From IMG/VR virus record IMGVR_UViG_3300030328_002328, positions 1 to 45,931 of that record: 45,931 bases of DNA, one strand, 5' to 3'. Position numbers and translations under genes: made by a program. Within the stretch, counting starts at the first letter, position 1. Each line of letters opens with the position of its first letter. Source of the DNA: a virus. The notes beneath the pieces are model-generated. The model did no database searches and was not told the origin of the DNA. It saw only the letters and a list, made by a program, of their open reading frames with translations. Shown in pieces: positions 38,751 to 45,691 of the stretch.

Positions 38751-41174
38751 TTAAAACGGCATTTCTTCTTGGTCTATCTCTTGTTCCGCCTCATCCTTGT
38801 ATGTAATAGTAAACCATCTCCCTGTTGTATCCCTCCCCTCTAAAGCTGGCTGACCTGTCTTGTAAATACAATAAGAGTGTAGCCATTTATAAAACCTAAT
38901 TCTACTGATAGTCATTTTGGATTTAGGTGCGTAATCAGGGTATTCATTAATAAAATCAAAATACATTTCGTTTTTATATATCCTCATCTCAGGTTCTAAT
39001 TTTTGATTTGGCTCTCCACCTTCTAATAGTCCACACCATTCTATAAAATCGTGAGATGTCTCTGCGGATAGTTGTCTTATCTTTAAATTAACAAACTCGC
39101 TTTGTATCAATCCTTTTTTTAGATATAATTGTAAGCAACCTATCATATAATTATCAAACACACACCACTCATCATCATCCCAATCGCCAAAGAATAATCT
39201 CCCAAATTCATCTTGTGGTGTATATTTTTTTGTATAGTGCTGATGTAACTCTAACTCCCACTTTCTTCTCGCAAAAGAATTTCCCGCTCCTTTAATAGCA
39301 TAGTTTGTTGTTATAGCAATCTTTGGAGATTTATGAAAGGGAATTTTAATAGCGTCTTTATTTTTCTTTTCCAATGTTAGCCCCTCTGTAACCACACTAA
39401 ACAATCTTTCGAAATCAAAATATTTTTTAACATCATCAAAGCATAGTATTTGAGTGTCGGCAGAAACTAATTGATAAGCAAACGCTCTTTCAAAAGTAAA
39501 TGCTTTTCCGTCTATGGTTACTAATTTTTTTAAATGAGAAAGTGCGTTCATAAATATTCCTTTTCCCGTTCCACCTTCAGGATTGTCTGAGATAACTTCA
39601 TCGTTCAAAATTACTGCTGGGCAATAAGATAAATTCTTGTGTGCGTGCATTAAAAACCCTATAGTTGACTCCATAGAGGTTACACGAGTATCGTCTTGTG
39701 CACATATATTTCTTATAAACTTACTATAATCGCACTCAATTATCTCACATTCTTTATACACTCTATCTATCACATGGTCTTTCCACACATACCCACCTAA
39801 ATCTAGATAGTCTATTGCTCTTACTTCGTTCTTTGTAACTTGAACAGCACAATTTCTATAATATAAGTATGATGAGCTCTTCGTGTCGGCTATAAAATAT
39901 ATATCAATAGTAGACAAAAGAGTTAAAAATTCCTCTCTAAACAGGCGTGTTTGGTCTGCAAAGTAATTATATATTGACACATCTTCAAATGAATACAGGT
40001 GGTCTAAAACATAATCTTTTATCTCTTTTTCACTTGTGTGGTCTATTAAGTTGTTTGTTACTTTTACAAACACATAGTTCTTGCTAGCTTCAGGGCAATA
40101 TTTATAGAAACCATTATCCTCTAGGTATTGTTTAAACAGGATGGGTATAATTTTAATTGTTCCCTTTTCATTTTTAAACCAAAACTTTAGGTCTCCGTCC
40201 TCATCTGCTTTTTCCACTACCGCATCAATGGTCTCTCCGTCTAGTTCTCCCTTTTTTAAATCTTTTTTTATTTGCTTTTTAGTCTCCCCTCTTTTTAGTC
40301 TTTGCTTTATTTCATTTATTGTTTCGCTATCTTCGTAAAATTTAGTATTAAAATTTTGCGTATTACTATACGCTGAGTTTATAGTTGTTTCAATTTCTTT
40401 TTGAGAAAAGTCTTGCGATGAATACTGATTACATATAAATGAAGCTAAATTTTTTCCTATTCCAAAATCATTAAACGCCATTGCTAGAATATATACATGA
40501 TGATTTCGCTGTCCCTCTGTCATAGGGTACTTCTCTTTCCACCATTTAACTAATATGTCTACAATTTTATTTTCATCTTGTATTTTTAATATTGGGGTAT
40601 CTTTTATAGTGCTTTTTTCTTTATACTCTTCCTCTTCTATTTCTTCCCATACTGAAGAAGTTTCATTTACAAAAAGCAAAGGGTCATAACTTTCATAACA
40701 AACTCTTGAAATGTTTTTGGTGGTAGTGTCAAAGTAAATAGAATTAAATTCTTTCTTTAAAGAGTTAAAATATTTAGTATGGTTTTCTATATCGTGGGGA
40801 ATTTTTACCAATACTTTCAACCCATTCCCTGATGGCGAAACAAAAACGGAAAACACAAATTTATTTTTTTGAAAATTCTCCTTGTCTTCAAGTAAATCTT
40901 TTTTCTTTTTATACCCGTCAAAATCTAAACATATTAATCCGCTATGCTCTTCAATAGAATTGTCCGCTCTTTTTTTAAACTTACCTGAAAAACAAATAGC
41001 GGGTAAACTTTTTTTCAACTCATTTCGTTGGGTCTTATCTTTTTCATTCCTTATTTTTTTAACTAAATCTTTAGACCTACCCTCTTTTATCCTATTCAGT
41101 ATATATAATACACTCTTATAAAAAGGTGTATCGGTTGTCTTAATGTTCTGAAAAATTGTTACTTGTGTCTCCAA
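38751..41174 (-). CDS. Primase-helicase fusion (BT4734-type primase, PriCT-like, SF3-type ATPase)
   Basis: 807 aa with a TTG start at 41174; no ATG serves the N-terminal domain. Residues about 1-200 are a BT4734/VirE-type primase domain: SGLICLDFDGY (D84, D86) and SPSGNGLKVLVKI (about 113-125). A PriCT-like helical part follows (about 210-280, GQRNHHVYILAMAF), then a linker rich in Lys/Glu. The ATPase domain has a P-loop PEGGTGKG (about 530-540) and an ILCFDDVKK Walker B (about 580), followed by ITTNYAIKG, typical of SF3/D5-type primase helicases. It should prime and unwind at the phage origin. No phage polymerase is seen, so host polymerase is probably used. Confidence 0.85.
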   Translation of the reverse strand: METQVTIFQNIKTTDTPFYKSVLYILNRIKEGRSKDLVKKIRNEKDKTQRNELKKSLPAICFSGKFKKRADNSIEEHSGLICLDFDGYKKKKDLLEDKENFQKNKFVFSVFVSPSGNGLKVLVKIPHDIENHTKYFNSLKKEFNSIYFDTTTKNISRVCYESYDPLLFVNETSSVWEEIEEEEYKEKSTIKDTPILKIQDENKIVDILVKWWKEKYPMTEGQRNHHVYILAMAFNDFGIGKNLASFICNQYSSQDFSQKEIETTINSAYSNTQNFNTKFYEDSETINEIKQRLKRGETKKQIKKDLKKGELDGETIDAVVEKADEDGDLKFWFKNEKGTIKIIPILFKQYLEDNGFYKYCPEASKNYVFVKVTNNLIDHTSEKEIKDYVLDHLYSFEDVSIYNYFADQTRLFREEFLTLLSTIDIYFIADTKSSSYLYYRNCAVQVTKNEVRAIDYLDLGGYVWKDHVIDRVYKECEIIECDYSKFIRNICAQDDTRVTSMESTIGFLMHAHKNLSYCPAVILNDEVISDNPEGGTGKGIFMNALSHLKKLVTIDGKAFTFERAFAYQLVSADTQILCFDDVKKYFDFERLFSVVTEGLTLEKKNKDAIKIPFHKSPKIAITTNYAIKGAGNSFARRKWELELHQHYTKKYTPQDEFGRLFFGDWDDDEWCVFDNYMIGCLQLYLKKGLIQSEFVNLKIRQLSAETSHDFIEWCGLLEGGEPNQKLEPEMRIYKNEMYFDFINEYPDYAPKSKMTISRIRFYKWLHSYCIYKTGQPALEGRDTTGRWFTITYKDEAEQEIDQEEMPF

Positions 41175-41182
41175 TGATAAAT

Positions 41183-41237
41183 AAAAAAAAGGGGGGTTAC
41201 AATATGAAAACTAACTTATAAACCACTTCCCCCCTTT
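41183..41237 (-). terminator. Long-loop G6/C6 hairpin with T8 tail before the primase-helicase
   Basis: On the minus strand AAAGGGGGG (41237-41229) can pair perfectly with CCCCCCTTT (41196-41188), with a 32-nt loop, followed by a T-run to 41183. It lies between the SSB-like stop at 41252 and the primase start at 41174. The stem and T-run are terminator-like, but the long loop and the operon position suggest attenuation or mRNA processing instead. Confidence 0.5.
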
Positions 41238-41251
41238 AGTTAAACTAAAAA

Positions 41252-41512
41252 TTAAAAAGGATTATCTTCTTCCTCTTTCTTATTATACCACCCATTTCCT
41301 AAATAGGTAGTAGGCGTATCACTTTCTCTTTCTTCTTTCGTTTTAGAAACGACAGCAGTAGAGTTTTTACCATACTCGTCATCACTATCAAAGTTAAGTA
41401 TAGTTATGTTTGCATAACTTCCTTTTTCTCCTTTGACAATTTTGTCTTTTGGTATCTTGTCTATGTTGATACTTATGTTAGTAGTGCTAACTACTTTTCT
41501 TGTCTTTGACAT
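41252..41512 (-). CDS. SSB-like mini-protein with acidic PF tail (tentative)
   Basis: 86 aa. The start has beta character (VVSTTNISINIDKIPKDKIV), then KGEKGSYANITILNFDSDD, and it closes with EEEDNPF. An acidic tail ending in Pro-Phe is the hallmark of bacterial SSB C-termini, which recruit partner proteins. The length is too short for a full OB fold plus linker. I have seen similar small proteins in Bacteroidota phages beside recombination genes. It lies 15 nt after the RecE-like gene. ssDNA binding is likely but not proven; a tail-only SSB mimic is the alternative. Confidence 0.5.
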   Translation of the reverse strand: MSKTRKVVSTTNISINIDKIPKDKIVKGEKGSYANITILNFDSDDEYGKNSTAVVSKTKEERESDTPTTYLGNGWYNKKEEEDNPF

Positions 41513-41527
41513 TGTTATTAATTTATG

Positions 41528-42319
41528 TTAAACTTCTTTTTTAATTACCGCTTCCTCTATATTAGAGTCAGCATTCTCCCCATAATATTTATCATATATT
41601 AATAGGGCTTCTTGCACCTTTTGTTCCCCGCTTTGTAGCGTGGACTCAGATGGATTTATGATGGCTACATCATAATAAAACTCTTGTGGCTTTGTGCCGT
41701 AATATTTTTTTGTTTTGCCTATAAACACAAAACATATTGGCATGCCGAAAAGTTTTTGATACACATACGCTTGAGAGCTATATCCATACTCATCAAATGT
41801 ATATCTATTTATATTCGCAACATTTTTACTTGTTGTTTTAAGGTCGATAATAATATCCTTACATATTACATCTGCTTTCGCTTTAAATTTATGACCATGT
41901 AGCTCAGCTATGGTTGGCTCTTCGTGTAATGCTTCAAAGCTAAATATTAATTCTCTTAAGGATTTTGTAGCGTTATTATCTTCATTCATAAACCAATCTG
42001 CACATTCTTTTATTAAATCGGCTTCTGATTTTTTTAAACAAAAATCTAGTTTATTTTTCTCTAAATAATCTTTATAGTCCTTAGAGTTGCGTGTGCTAGC
42101 TTCAACCATTGGAAAGTCTTTTGCCTTATGTGGCTCTAATATAAGCTGATGAAAGTATCTGCCCTCTTCAAGTGCGTTATTAGTTTCCACTTTGGCTCTA
42201 AACCTTTTTGGCTCACTAGTTAACACTTTGATATCGGAGTTAGATAAATACTGCTGACCAAACTTTCCGTAGTAGTGTTCATCAATTCTTAACTTCTCTA
42301 TAATTTTTTTATTTTCCAT
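41528..42319 (-). CDS. RecE-like exonuclease (DUF3799-type PD-(D/E)XK)
   Basis: 263 aa. YLSNSDIKVLTSEPKRFR (24-41) and EEGRYFHQLILEP with H57 are typical of RecE/DUF3799 nucleases. The core is FKAKADVI (D150), IIIDLKTTS (D159, K161) and SSQAYVYQKL (Q183). The enzyme would degrade 5' strands of double-stranded DNA to leave 3' tails for annealing by the neighbouring Sak3-type protein. It overlaps that gene by 11 nt, as expected for a two-component recombinase. The lack of a helicase domain matches phage versions. Confidence 0.85.
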   Translation of the reverse strand: MENKKIIEKLRIDEHYYGKFGQQYLSNSDIKVLTSEPKRFRAKVETNNALEEGRYFHQLILEPHKAKDFPMVEASTRNSKDYKDYLEKNKLDFCLKKSEADLIKECADWFMNEDNNATKSLRELIFSFEALHEEPTIAELHGHKFKAKADVICKDIIIDLKTTSKNVANINRYTFDEYGYSSQAYVYQKLFGMPICFVFIGKTKKYYGTKPQEFYYDVAIINPSESTLQSGEQKVQEALLIYDKYYGENADSNIEEAVIKKEV

Positions 42320-42962
42320 ACAAATCCTTTCTTAAATTTTGAACATACTTTTGGTCGGGCAGATATACTTCAAATAATTTATTTAGAATCTCATCTTCTT
42401 TTAATCCTTCTTTTTGGTATTGCTTTGCACCTTTTAATATCTTCGGATACTCTTCGTCAGTCATTGTTTTTTTAGAGGGCTTAGTAGCTACCGCTTTCTT
42501 TTTTACAACGGGTGGTGCTGTTGTTAAATTGTCAGCACTAGAGTTAGGTAAATCTTCTCCCGCATATATGTAATGACCAAGACCAAACATTGCTAAGTTT
42601 TTAGTTAAACATCTCATTAAGGTTTTATTTATATCAAATGTCGTGGCGTTCGAAAGCATAGATTTATTTCTAAAGTCCATAACAGGAAGCCACATCTCTA
42701 ATGTTTCTTCTTTTATTGTTACGCTAGTTGAACACATATACCCCACACCCTCTTGATAATCCCATTGTTGATTGGTATGAGGGTTTCTATATATAGTGTA
42801 GGTTGCACTAGGGAATCGTTTTTTAACCTCTGCCCACGCCCACGCCCAAGACAAGTAAGTCAAATTACCTTTTTTTTCGGTGTGCTGACTCACATCTACG
42901 GCAGACAATACTTCCCAAGTAGTTTGCACTTTTGCTTTGGTTGTTGTTTTAGATTTATTCAT
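42309..42962 (-). CDS. Sak3-type single-strand annealing protein (DUF1071)
   Basis: 217 aa. NLTYLSWAWAWAEVKKRFP (33-51) followed by TYTIYRN, CSTSVTIKEETLEMWLPVMDF and TFDINKTLMRCLTKNLAMFGLGHYIYAGEDLP (about 108-140) is the DUF1071/Sak3 pattern. A disordered Ala/Lys tail follows, then a helical C-terminal part. It should anneal complementary ssDNA during phage recombination, paired with the RecE-like nuclease encoded just downstream. An AACAACTAAAACTAT leader element precedes its ATG, as in the small-gene cluster at the right end. Confidence 0.85.
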   Translation of the reverse strand: MNKSKTTTKAKVQTTWEVLSAVDVSQHTEKKGNLTYLSWAWAWAEVKKRFPSATYTIYRNPHTNQQWDYQEGVGYMCSTSVTIKEETLEMWLPVMDFRNKSMLSNATTFDINKTLMRCLTKNLAMFGLGHYIYAGEDLPNSSADNLTTAPPVVKKKAVATKPSKKTMTDEEYPKILKGAKQYQKEGLKEDEILNKLFEVYLPDQKYVQNLRKDLYGK

Positions 42963-42983
42963 AATTATAGTTTTAGTTGTTGT

Positions 42984-43385
42984 TTATTTTTGTAAGAGCT
43001 TATAATACTTTCTTAAAATCTGCTCTCTTGATTCTTTTAATATCCTTAATCTTTTAGGGCTTCTATTTCCATTCATCTCCCTTCCTATTGACTCTTTAAT
43101 TCTATCTAACTTATCTTTGTATTTCAAAAGAGATAAATCTATTACTGCTTTTCTCCACCCAAGTTGTTTAAACGATTCATACTGCTCTTCTTCTATCTCT
43201 ACATAATAATTTATACTTTTAATTGGGTCGTATATCTTAACTTCCCCGCTTAAATTATCTCTCGAAATTTTAACCCCTAAAAAGATTGACGCCTTATAAC
43301 CTAAGCCGTCTAGCTTTACACTTCCTTGTTCTTTTCGAGCTTGTTTAAACACCTCGTCTAATGTATTATAATTGGATTTCTTCAA
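42984..43385 (-). CDS. Hypothetical protein (133 aa), TTG start
   Basis: 133 aa, starting on TTG because no ATG precedes residue 100; GTG in DEVFKQ is a weaker alternative. It is basic and charged, with VKISRDNLSGEVKIYDPIKSINYYVEIEEEQY in the middle (beta-prone), and an Arg/Lys-rich helical C-terminus (NRSPKRLRILKESREQILRKYY). No family recognised. It overlaps the degenerate DnaA-like gene by 20 nt and precedes the annealing protein. A DNA-binding accessory role is plausible from charge and context. Confidence 0.45.
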   Translation of the reverse strand: MKKSNYNTLDEVFKQARKEQGSVKLDGLGYKASIFLGVKISRDNLSGEVKIYDPIKSINYYVEIEEEQYESFKQLGWRKAVIDLSLLKYKDKLDRIKESIGREMNGNRSPKRLRILKESREQILRKYYKLLQK

Positions 43386-43668
43386 GTTTCTTTATAATAT
43401 ATACATAGTCAGGGTCATCACTTAGTTTCTCCTTTACTTTTTCTATTGCTCTTCGCACATTACTTGCGTCCTCATTTAACCCTAACTTCTCTGCGTAAGA
43501 AGAAATCTCAGTTAATCCCATTTGTCTTTTTATATTACAAAGAAAATATAAGAGCTGTCTCCCTTCTACTACCTGCGGTTTTTTCGTTCTAGCAAACAAT
43601 TCTTCCGTGTCTATATCTAAATGCTCACATATATTGTCAGCGTATTGTTTGAATATATAATTTTTCAT
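43366..43668 (-). CDS. Degenerate DnaA domain IV-like protein
   Basis: 100 aa. Its layout follows DnaA domain IV: ADNICEHLDIDTEELFARTKKPQVVEGRQLLYFL (about 10-43) matches the helix-turn, V-x-x-x-RQ helix. LTEISSYAEKLGLNEDASNVRRAIEKV (about 52-78) matches the second half, but the box-contacting DHTTV block is replaced by EDASNV. So it may keep the fold and lose DnaA-box specificity. It overlaps the next gene by 20 nt, and its start overlaps the stop of the 56-aa gene (ATGA). Together with the 36260-35859 gene the operon has two such proteins. Confidence 0.5.
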   Translation of the reverse strand: MKNYIFKQYADNICEHLDIDTEELFARTKKPQVVEGRQLLYFLCNIKRQMGLTEISSYAEKLGLNEDASNVRRAIEKVKEKLSDDPDYVYIIKKLEEIQL

Positions 43669-43835
43669 TGTGTTTCTTTTAGTAAGTTAATTGCTTTTTC
43701 TAAAACCTCTTTTTGTTTAGAGGTTAAGTTTAAAGAATCCTCTTGGATTATCTCTAATTCTTTTAAGACCTCATCACATCTTTTGCGTAAAGCCCCAATT
43801 TCATGTCGATATACTTCTGCCATTATTCCTTCCAT
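43665..43835 (-). CDS. Small coiled-coil protein (56 aa)
   Basis: 56 aa from the ATG at 43835 (a second in-frame ATG at 43823 gives 52 aa). The product is one long amphipathic helix with Leu/Ile heptads (ALRKRCDEVLKELEIIQED, KQKEVLEKAINLLKETQ). It ends in an ATGA overlap with the degenerate DnaA-like gene and nearly touches the preceding gene, filling a gap exactly. Codon use matches neighbours. No function recognised; partner of the adjacent DNA-binding-like protein is possible. Confidence 0.55.
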   Translation of the reverse strand: MEGIMAEVYRHEIGALRKRCDEVLKELEIIQEDSLNLTSKQKEVLEKAINLLKETQ

Positions 43836-43837
43836 AT

Positions 43838-44140
43838 CTAAGTGTTAAGTAAAATTAATCTTCTCCTATATTTTTTGACTAGCTTCATTTTGCTTTTAGT
43901 CTCGGTAAGTAAATGTAAATCTTCCTCTGATATTTTGCAAATTATAAACTTATTTTTTTCCCCTTTGCGTCTTCTTAAATTTCGCTGGACTTCGATTGGG
44001 GTCTCCAAATTTATCGAGAGTAATGAACGGACGATATTATTATGTATCTCATAAGTGCGGTCGGATATAAAGTTTTTATGCGACCCTTTCCTTTTGATTC
44101 TTTTTATAAAAGGCGTGAGTATTGGTATATTTAATGTCAT
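43838..44140 (-). CDS. Basic hypothetical protein (100 aa)
   Basis: 100 aa, strongly basic (KRIKRKGSHKNF, RRRKGEKNKFI, KLVKKYRRRLI). A helical N-terminal half (IHNNIVRSLLSINLETPIE) is followed by a charged second half. No family recognised; nucleic-acid binding is likely from charge alone. Its start lies 119 nt inside or near the preceding zinc-ribbon gene (overlap about 65 nt), one of the deepest overlaps in the window, so one of the two frames may be shorter than given. Confidence 0.45.
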   Translation of the reverse strand: MTLNIPILTPFIKRIKRKGSHKNFISDRTYEIHNNIVRSLLSINLETPIEVQRNLRRRKGEKNKFIICKISEEDLHLLTETKSKMKLVKKYRRRLILLNT

Positions 44141-44258
44141 AATAGTTGGTTGTTTTATAATTGCAATCTAAACATTGATAGGTAATAACCGCATACTCTC
44201 CTTTATAGTCATCTTGGAGTGTCTCTAGGTTTTTACTATCACAATTCTTGCAATTCAT
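44076..44258 (-). CDS. Zinc-ribbon protein, first gene of the replication operon
   Basis: 60 aa from the ATG at 44258; an upstream TTG at 44279 is rejected because it lies in the promoter box at 44277-44284. MNCKNCDSKNLE and YQCLDCNYKTTN give two CxxC knuckles, about 30 residues apart, which should bind one zinc, as in transcription-factor-like ribbons. It is the first gene after a terminator and a -7 box, so it is well placed to be a small regulator of early expression. The C-terminal region overlaps the next gene. Confidence 0.65.
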   Translation of the reverse strand: MNCKNCDSKNLETLQDDYKGEYAVITYQCLDCNYKTTNYYDIKYTNTHAFYKKNQKERVA

Positions 44259-44276
44259 TATTAATTTTTTAATAAG

Positions 44277-44284
44277 CAAATGTA
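44277..44284 (-). promoter_or_regulatory. Minus-strand -7 promoter box (TACATTTG) for the replication operon
   Basis: On the minus strand TACATTTG fits TAnnTTTG and ends 18 nt before the ATG at 44258. It directly follows a terminator-like hairpin, giving a clean start for the leftward replication/recombination operon. It is the clearest minus-strand match in a gap. Confidence 0.6.
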
Positions 44285-44299
44285 TGGATAATATTTGGT

Positions 44300-44329
44300 A
44301 AAAAAAAATATTTAATCCGTTAATTATTT
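44300..44329 (-). terminator. AT-rich terminator-like hairpin ending the small-gene cluster
   Basis: On the minus strand AAATA-A-TTAA, loop CGGA, TTAA-A-TATTT forms a symmetrical stem with one internal A-A mismatch and runs into about nine T. It lies 17 nt after the stop of the last small gene and just before the promoter box at 44284. All-A/T stems are weak, so it may be leaky. Confidence 0.5.
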
Positions 44330-44345
44330 AGAGTATGTTTAAACG

Positions 44346-44642
44346 CTATTCCCACTCTAAATTCTCTCTTGTAATATTGAAATTCTCTAGCAAATCTTTA
44401 GAAATCTCGTGCAGAGAGTCAAATAACGGGTTGCTTTCATTGACCTCTCCCCCGTTAATTAAGTCCACTCCATAGCTATCGCCTAGTTCTCCACCCCATT
44501 CAAGTATTCCCCAAGCCATATATTCTTTTCCTTTGTATTCAAAGAGTATGTTGGCAGTAAATTTTGTTGCACAAACACTTTCAGCTTTTACTTCGTATTG
44601 GCTATCCTCTCTTTGTTTTAATTCGTAGTCGTGTCTTTCCAT
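44346..44642 (-). CDS. Hypothetical acidic protein (98 aa)
   Basis: 98 aa, acidic, one domain. ILFEYKGKEYMAWGILEWGGELGDSYGVDLINGG in the middle is beta-prone with many Gly and Trp; the ends are helical and charged. There are no membrane segments, and a single Cys. It is the last gene of the small-gene cluster, followed by the terminator-like hairpin. Its ATG follows the short leader AAACTATGG seen in other genes of the cluster. Typical of small early phage proteins that act on host functions, but nothing specific can be claimed. Confidence 0.5.
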   Translation of the reverse strand: MERHDYELKQREDSQYEVKAESVCATKFTANILFEYKGKEYMAWGILEWGGELGDSYGVDLINGGEVNESNPLFDSLHEISKDLLENFNITRENLEWE

Positions 44643-44646
44643 AGTT

Positions 44647-44859
44647 TTAATCTTTATAAATATATTCTGCCCCTACTTCTTCTATGTCAAACATCCATAA
44701 TTCTTCAGCTTCATTTCCTTCAGCTATTCGGCTTTCATTATGTTCCTCTAACCACTTCTCAGGGTTATTAGTTATTGCTTCAAATTCTCTTGGTGCAGTC
44801 CCCCAACACGCTTTTTGATAGTTAAAATATATTGCATATTTAATTTGTTTTTTTTCCAT
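44647..44859 (-). CDS. Hypothetical acidic protein (70 aa)
   Basis: 70 aa, Glu/Asn/Trp rich. YAIYFNYQKACWGTAPREFEAI then EAEELWMFDIEEVGAEYIYKD are beta-alpha-like with an acidic C-terminus. No family recognised. It has the cluster's start context (AAACTATGG) and is spaced 4 nt from the next gene. Small acidic proteins of this kind in early phage regions are often inhibitors of host proteins or DNA mimics, but that is only context. Confidence 0.5.
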   Translation of the reverse strand: MEKKQIKYAIYFNYQKACWGTAPREFEAITNNPEKWLEEHNESRIAEGNEAEELWMFDIEEVGAEYIYKD

Positions 44860-44863
44860 AGTT

Positions 44864-45034
44864 TTACCAATTTAAGTTTCCATTTGTATTCTCTCCTATT
44901 AAATCGTGTTTATCGGAGTTCTCTATAAAGTCCCACACCTTTTGGGCTAACTTGTGAGGTAATCTTATTTCATAAGTTTCTAGTTGTTCGTTCTCCACAA
45001 ACACTCCCCAATTATCTATTCTTTTTTCTTTCAT
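44864..45034 (-). CDS. Small hypothetical protein (56 aa)
   Basis: 56 aa, filling the gap between two neighbours exactly. It begins MKEKRIDNWGVFVENEQLETYE, then KLAQKVWDFIENSDKHD, and ends polar (NTNGNLNW). Its ATG follows the leader element AACAACTAAAACT at 45035-45047, exactly as for the neighbours, which supports it as a real gene despite its size. No function recognised. Confidence 0.55.
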   Translation of the reverse strand: MKEKRIDNWGVFVENEQLETYEIRLPHKLAQKVWDFIENSDKHDLIGENTNGNLNW

Positions 45035-45038
45035 AGTT

Positions 45039-45305
45039 TTAGTTGTTTAGGTTATTGTTTTCTTCTATCCAATCGTATTGAATGTCTTGTTTGTCCTCAA
45101 TAAATCTTTCTAATACCAAATCGTAGTTAACATTATTTTTGTCTAATATTTCTAAGGTAGAGTTTAAATCAATTAATTCTTGTGGGTGTATGTTGTAATA
45201 TACATCAGTATCTTCAAGATATTTTTTATAATCTTTTTGGTCGCACATAATTCTAAACTGAATTTTAGTATTACATTTATCTAGTTTTTTTATTAAGTTT
45301 TCCAT
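45039..45305 (-). CDS. Small hypothetical protein (88 aa)
   Basis: 88 aa, charged, helical-looking with Lys/Asp/Asn (MENLIKKLDKCNTKIQF, KKYLEDTDVYYNIHPQELIDL). The start is preceded by the repeated leader AAAAACAACTAAAACT. The stop TAA falls inside the leader of the next gene, so stop and start are 4 nt apart. The C-terminus reads ENNNLNN because it is encoded by the leader. No function recognised. Confidence 0.5.
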   Translation of the reverse strand: MENLIKKLDKCNTKIQFRIMCDQKDYKKYLEDTDVYYNIHPQELIDLNSTLEILDKNNVNYDLVLERFIEDKQDIQYDWIEENNNLNN

Positions 45306-45330
45306 AGTTTTAGTTGTTTTTGTTTTTATT
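45301..45330 (-). repeat. 30-bp direct repeat, leader of start codon (copy 1)
   Basis: Identical to 45569-45598 over 30 bp. Read on the minus strand it ends AACAACTAAAACTATGGA, covering the stop codon of the upstream gene, a 4-nt spacer and the start codon of the gene ending at 45039. Shorter copies occur at other starts in this cluster. Confidence 0.8.
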
Positions 45331-45573
45331 AATCTCTAATGCTTTGTAATCTTGTATTACTTCAATTATATCTTCATCTTTCCAATGCTCAATTACATCT
45401 GACCAACACCAATCTTCATTACTAAAATGTCTTGAACAAATATCGGCTAGAATATTCCAAGCATTTATTTTGTAATTAAACCTTATGCTTGTCTTATCGC
45501 TAGTTGCCCAATCCATTATTTTTTCACATTTTTTTAAATCTCCATTAAAATATCTTTGTAATTTTGTTTCCAT
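45310..45573 (-). CDS. Small hypothetical protein (87 aa)
   Basis: 87 aa. A Trp-rich middle (WATSDKTSIRFNYKINAWNIL, NEDWCWSDVIEHWKDED) is followed by a short Lys/Asn tail INKNKNN. That tail is encoded by the leader repeat of the next gene at 45301-45330. Its own start has a 30-bp identical copy of the repeat upstream (45569-45598). This pattern of leader-encoded C-termini is shared with the 37-aa gene. No known family. Confidence 0.5.
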   Translation of the reverse strand: METKLQRYFNGDLKKCEKIMDWATSDKTSIRFNYKINAWNILADICSRHFSNEDWCWSDVIEHWKDEDIIEVIQDYKALEINKNKNN

Positions 45574-45598
45574 AGTTTTAGTTGTTTTTGTTTTTATT
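45569..45598 (-). repeat. 30-bp direct repeat, leader of start codon (copy 2)
   Basis: Second full copy of the leader repeat, before the gene 45310-45573. The core AACAACTAAAACTATG also occurs at 45689-45704 and 45032-45047, with partial forms at 44640, 44857 and 42960-42982. Confidence 0.8.
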
Positions 45599-45691
45599 GT
45601 TTATTGCTTTCCAATAAATCTTTTCATAAGATTTTTCTTTTTTTAATATTTCTTGTATTGTTTTCCAAACATCTTTTTCCCAATTATCCAT
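45578..45691 (-). CDS. Very small protein (37 aa), hypothetical
   Basis: 37 aa (MDNWEKDVWKTIQEILKK, then EKSYEKIYWKAINNKNKNN). It is helical with Trp/Lys/Glu and its last residues are again written by the leader repeat (NNKNKNN). Its ATG has the leader AACAACTAAAACT at 45692-45704. The gene lies exactly between neighbours at 4-nt and 13-nt spacing, which favours expression despite the small size. Confidence 0.5.
   Translation of the reverse strand: MDNWEKDVWKTIQEILKKEKSYEKIYWKAINNKNKNN

Noticed and set aside
44259-44279. TTG-started extension of the zinc-ribbon gene
   Set aside because: The TTG is part of the promoter box; the ATG at 44258 gives a normal zinc-ribbon N-terminus.
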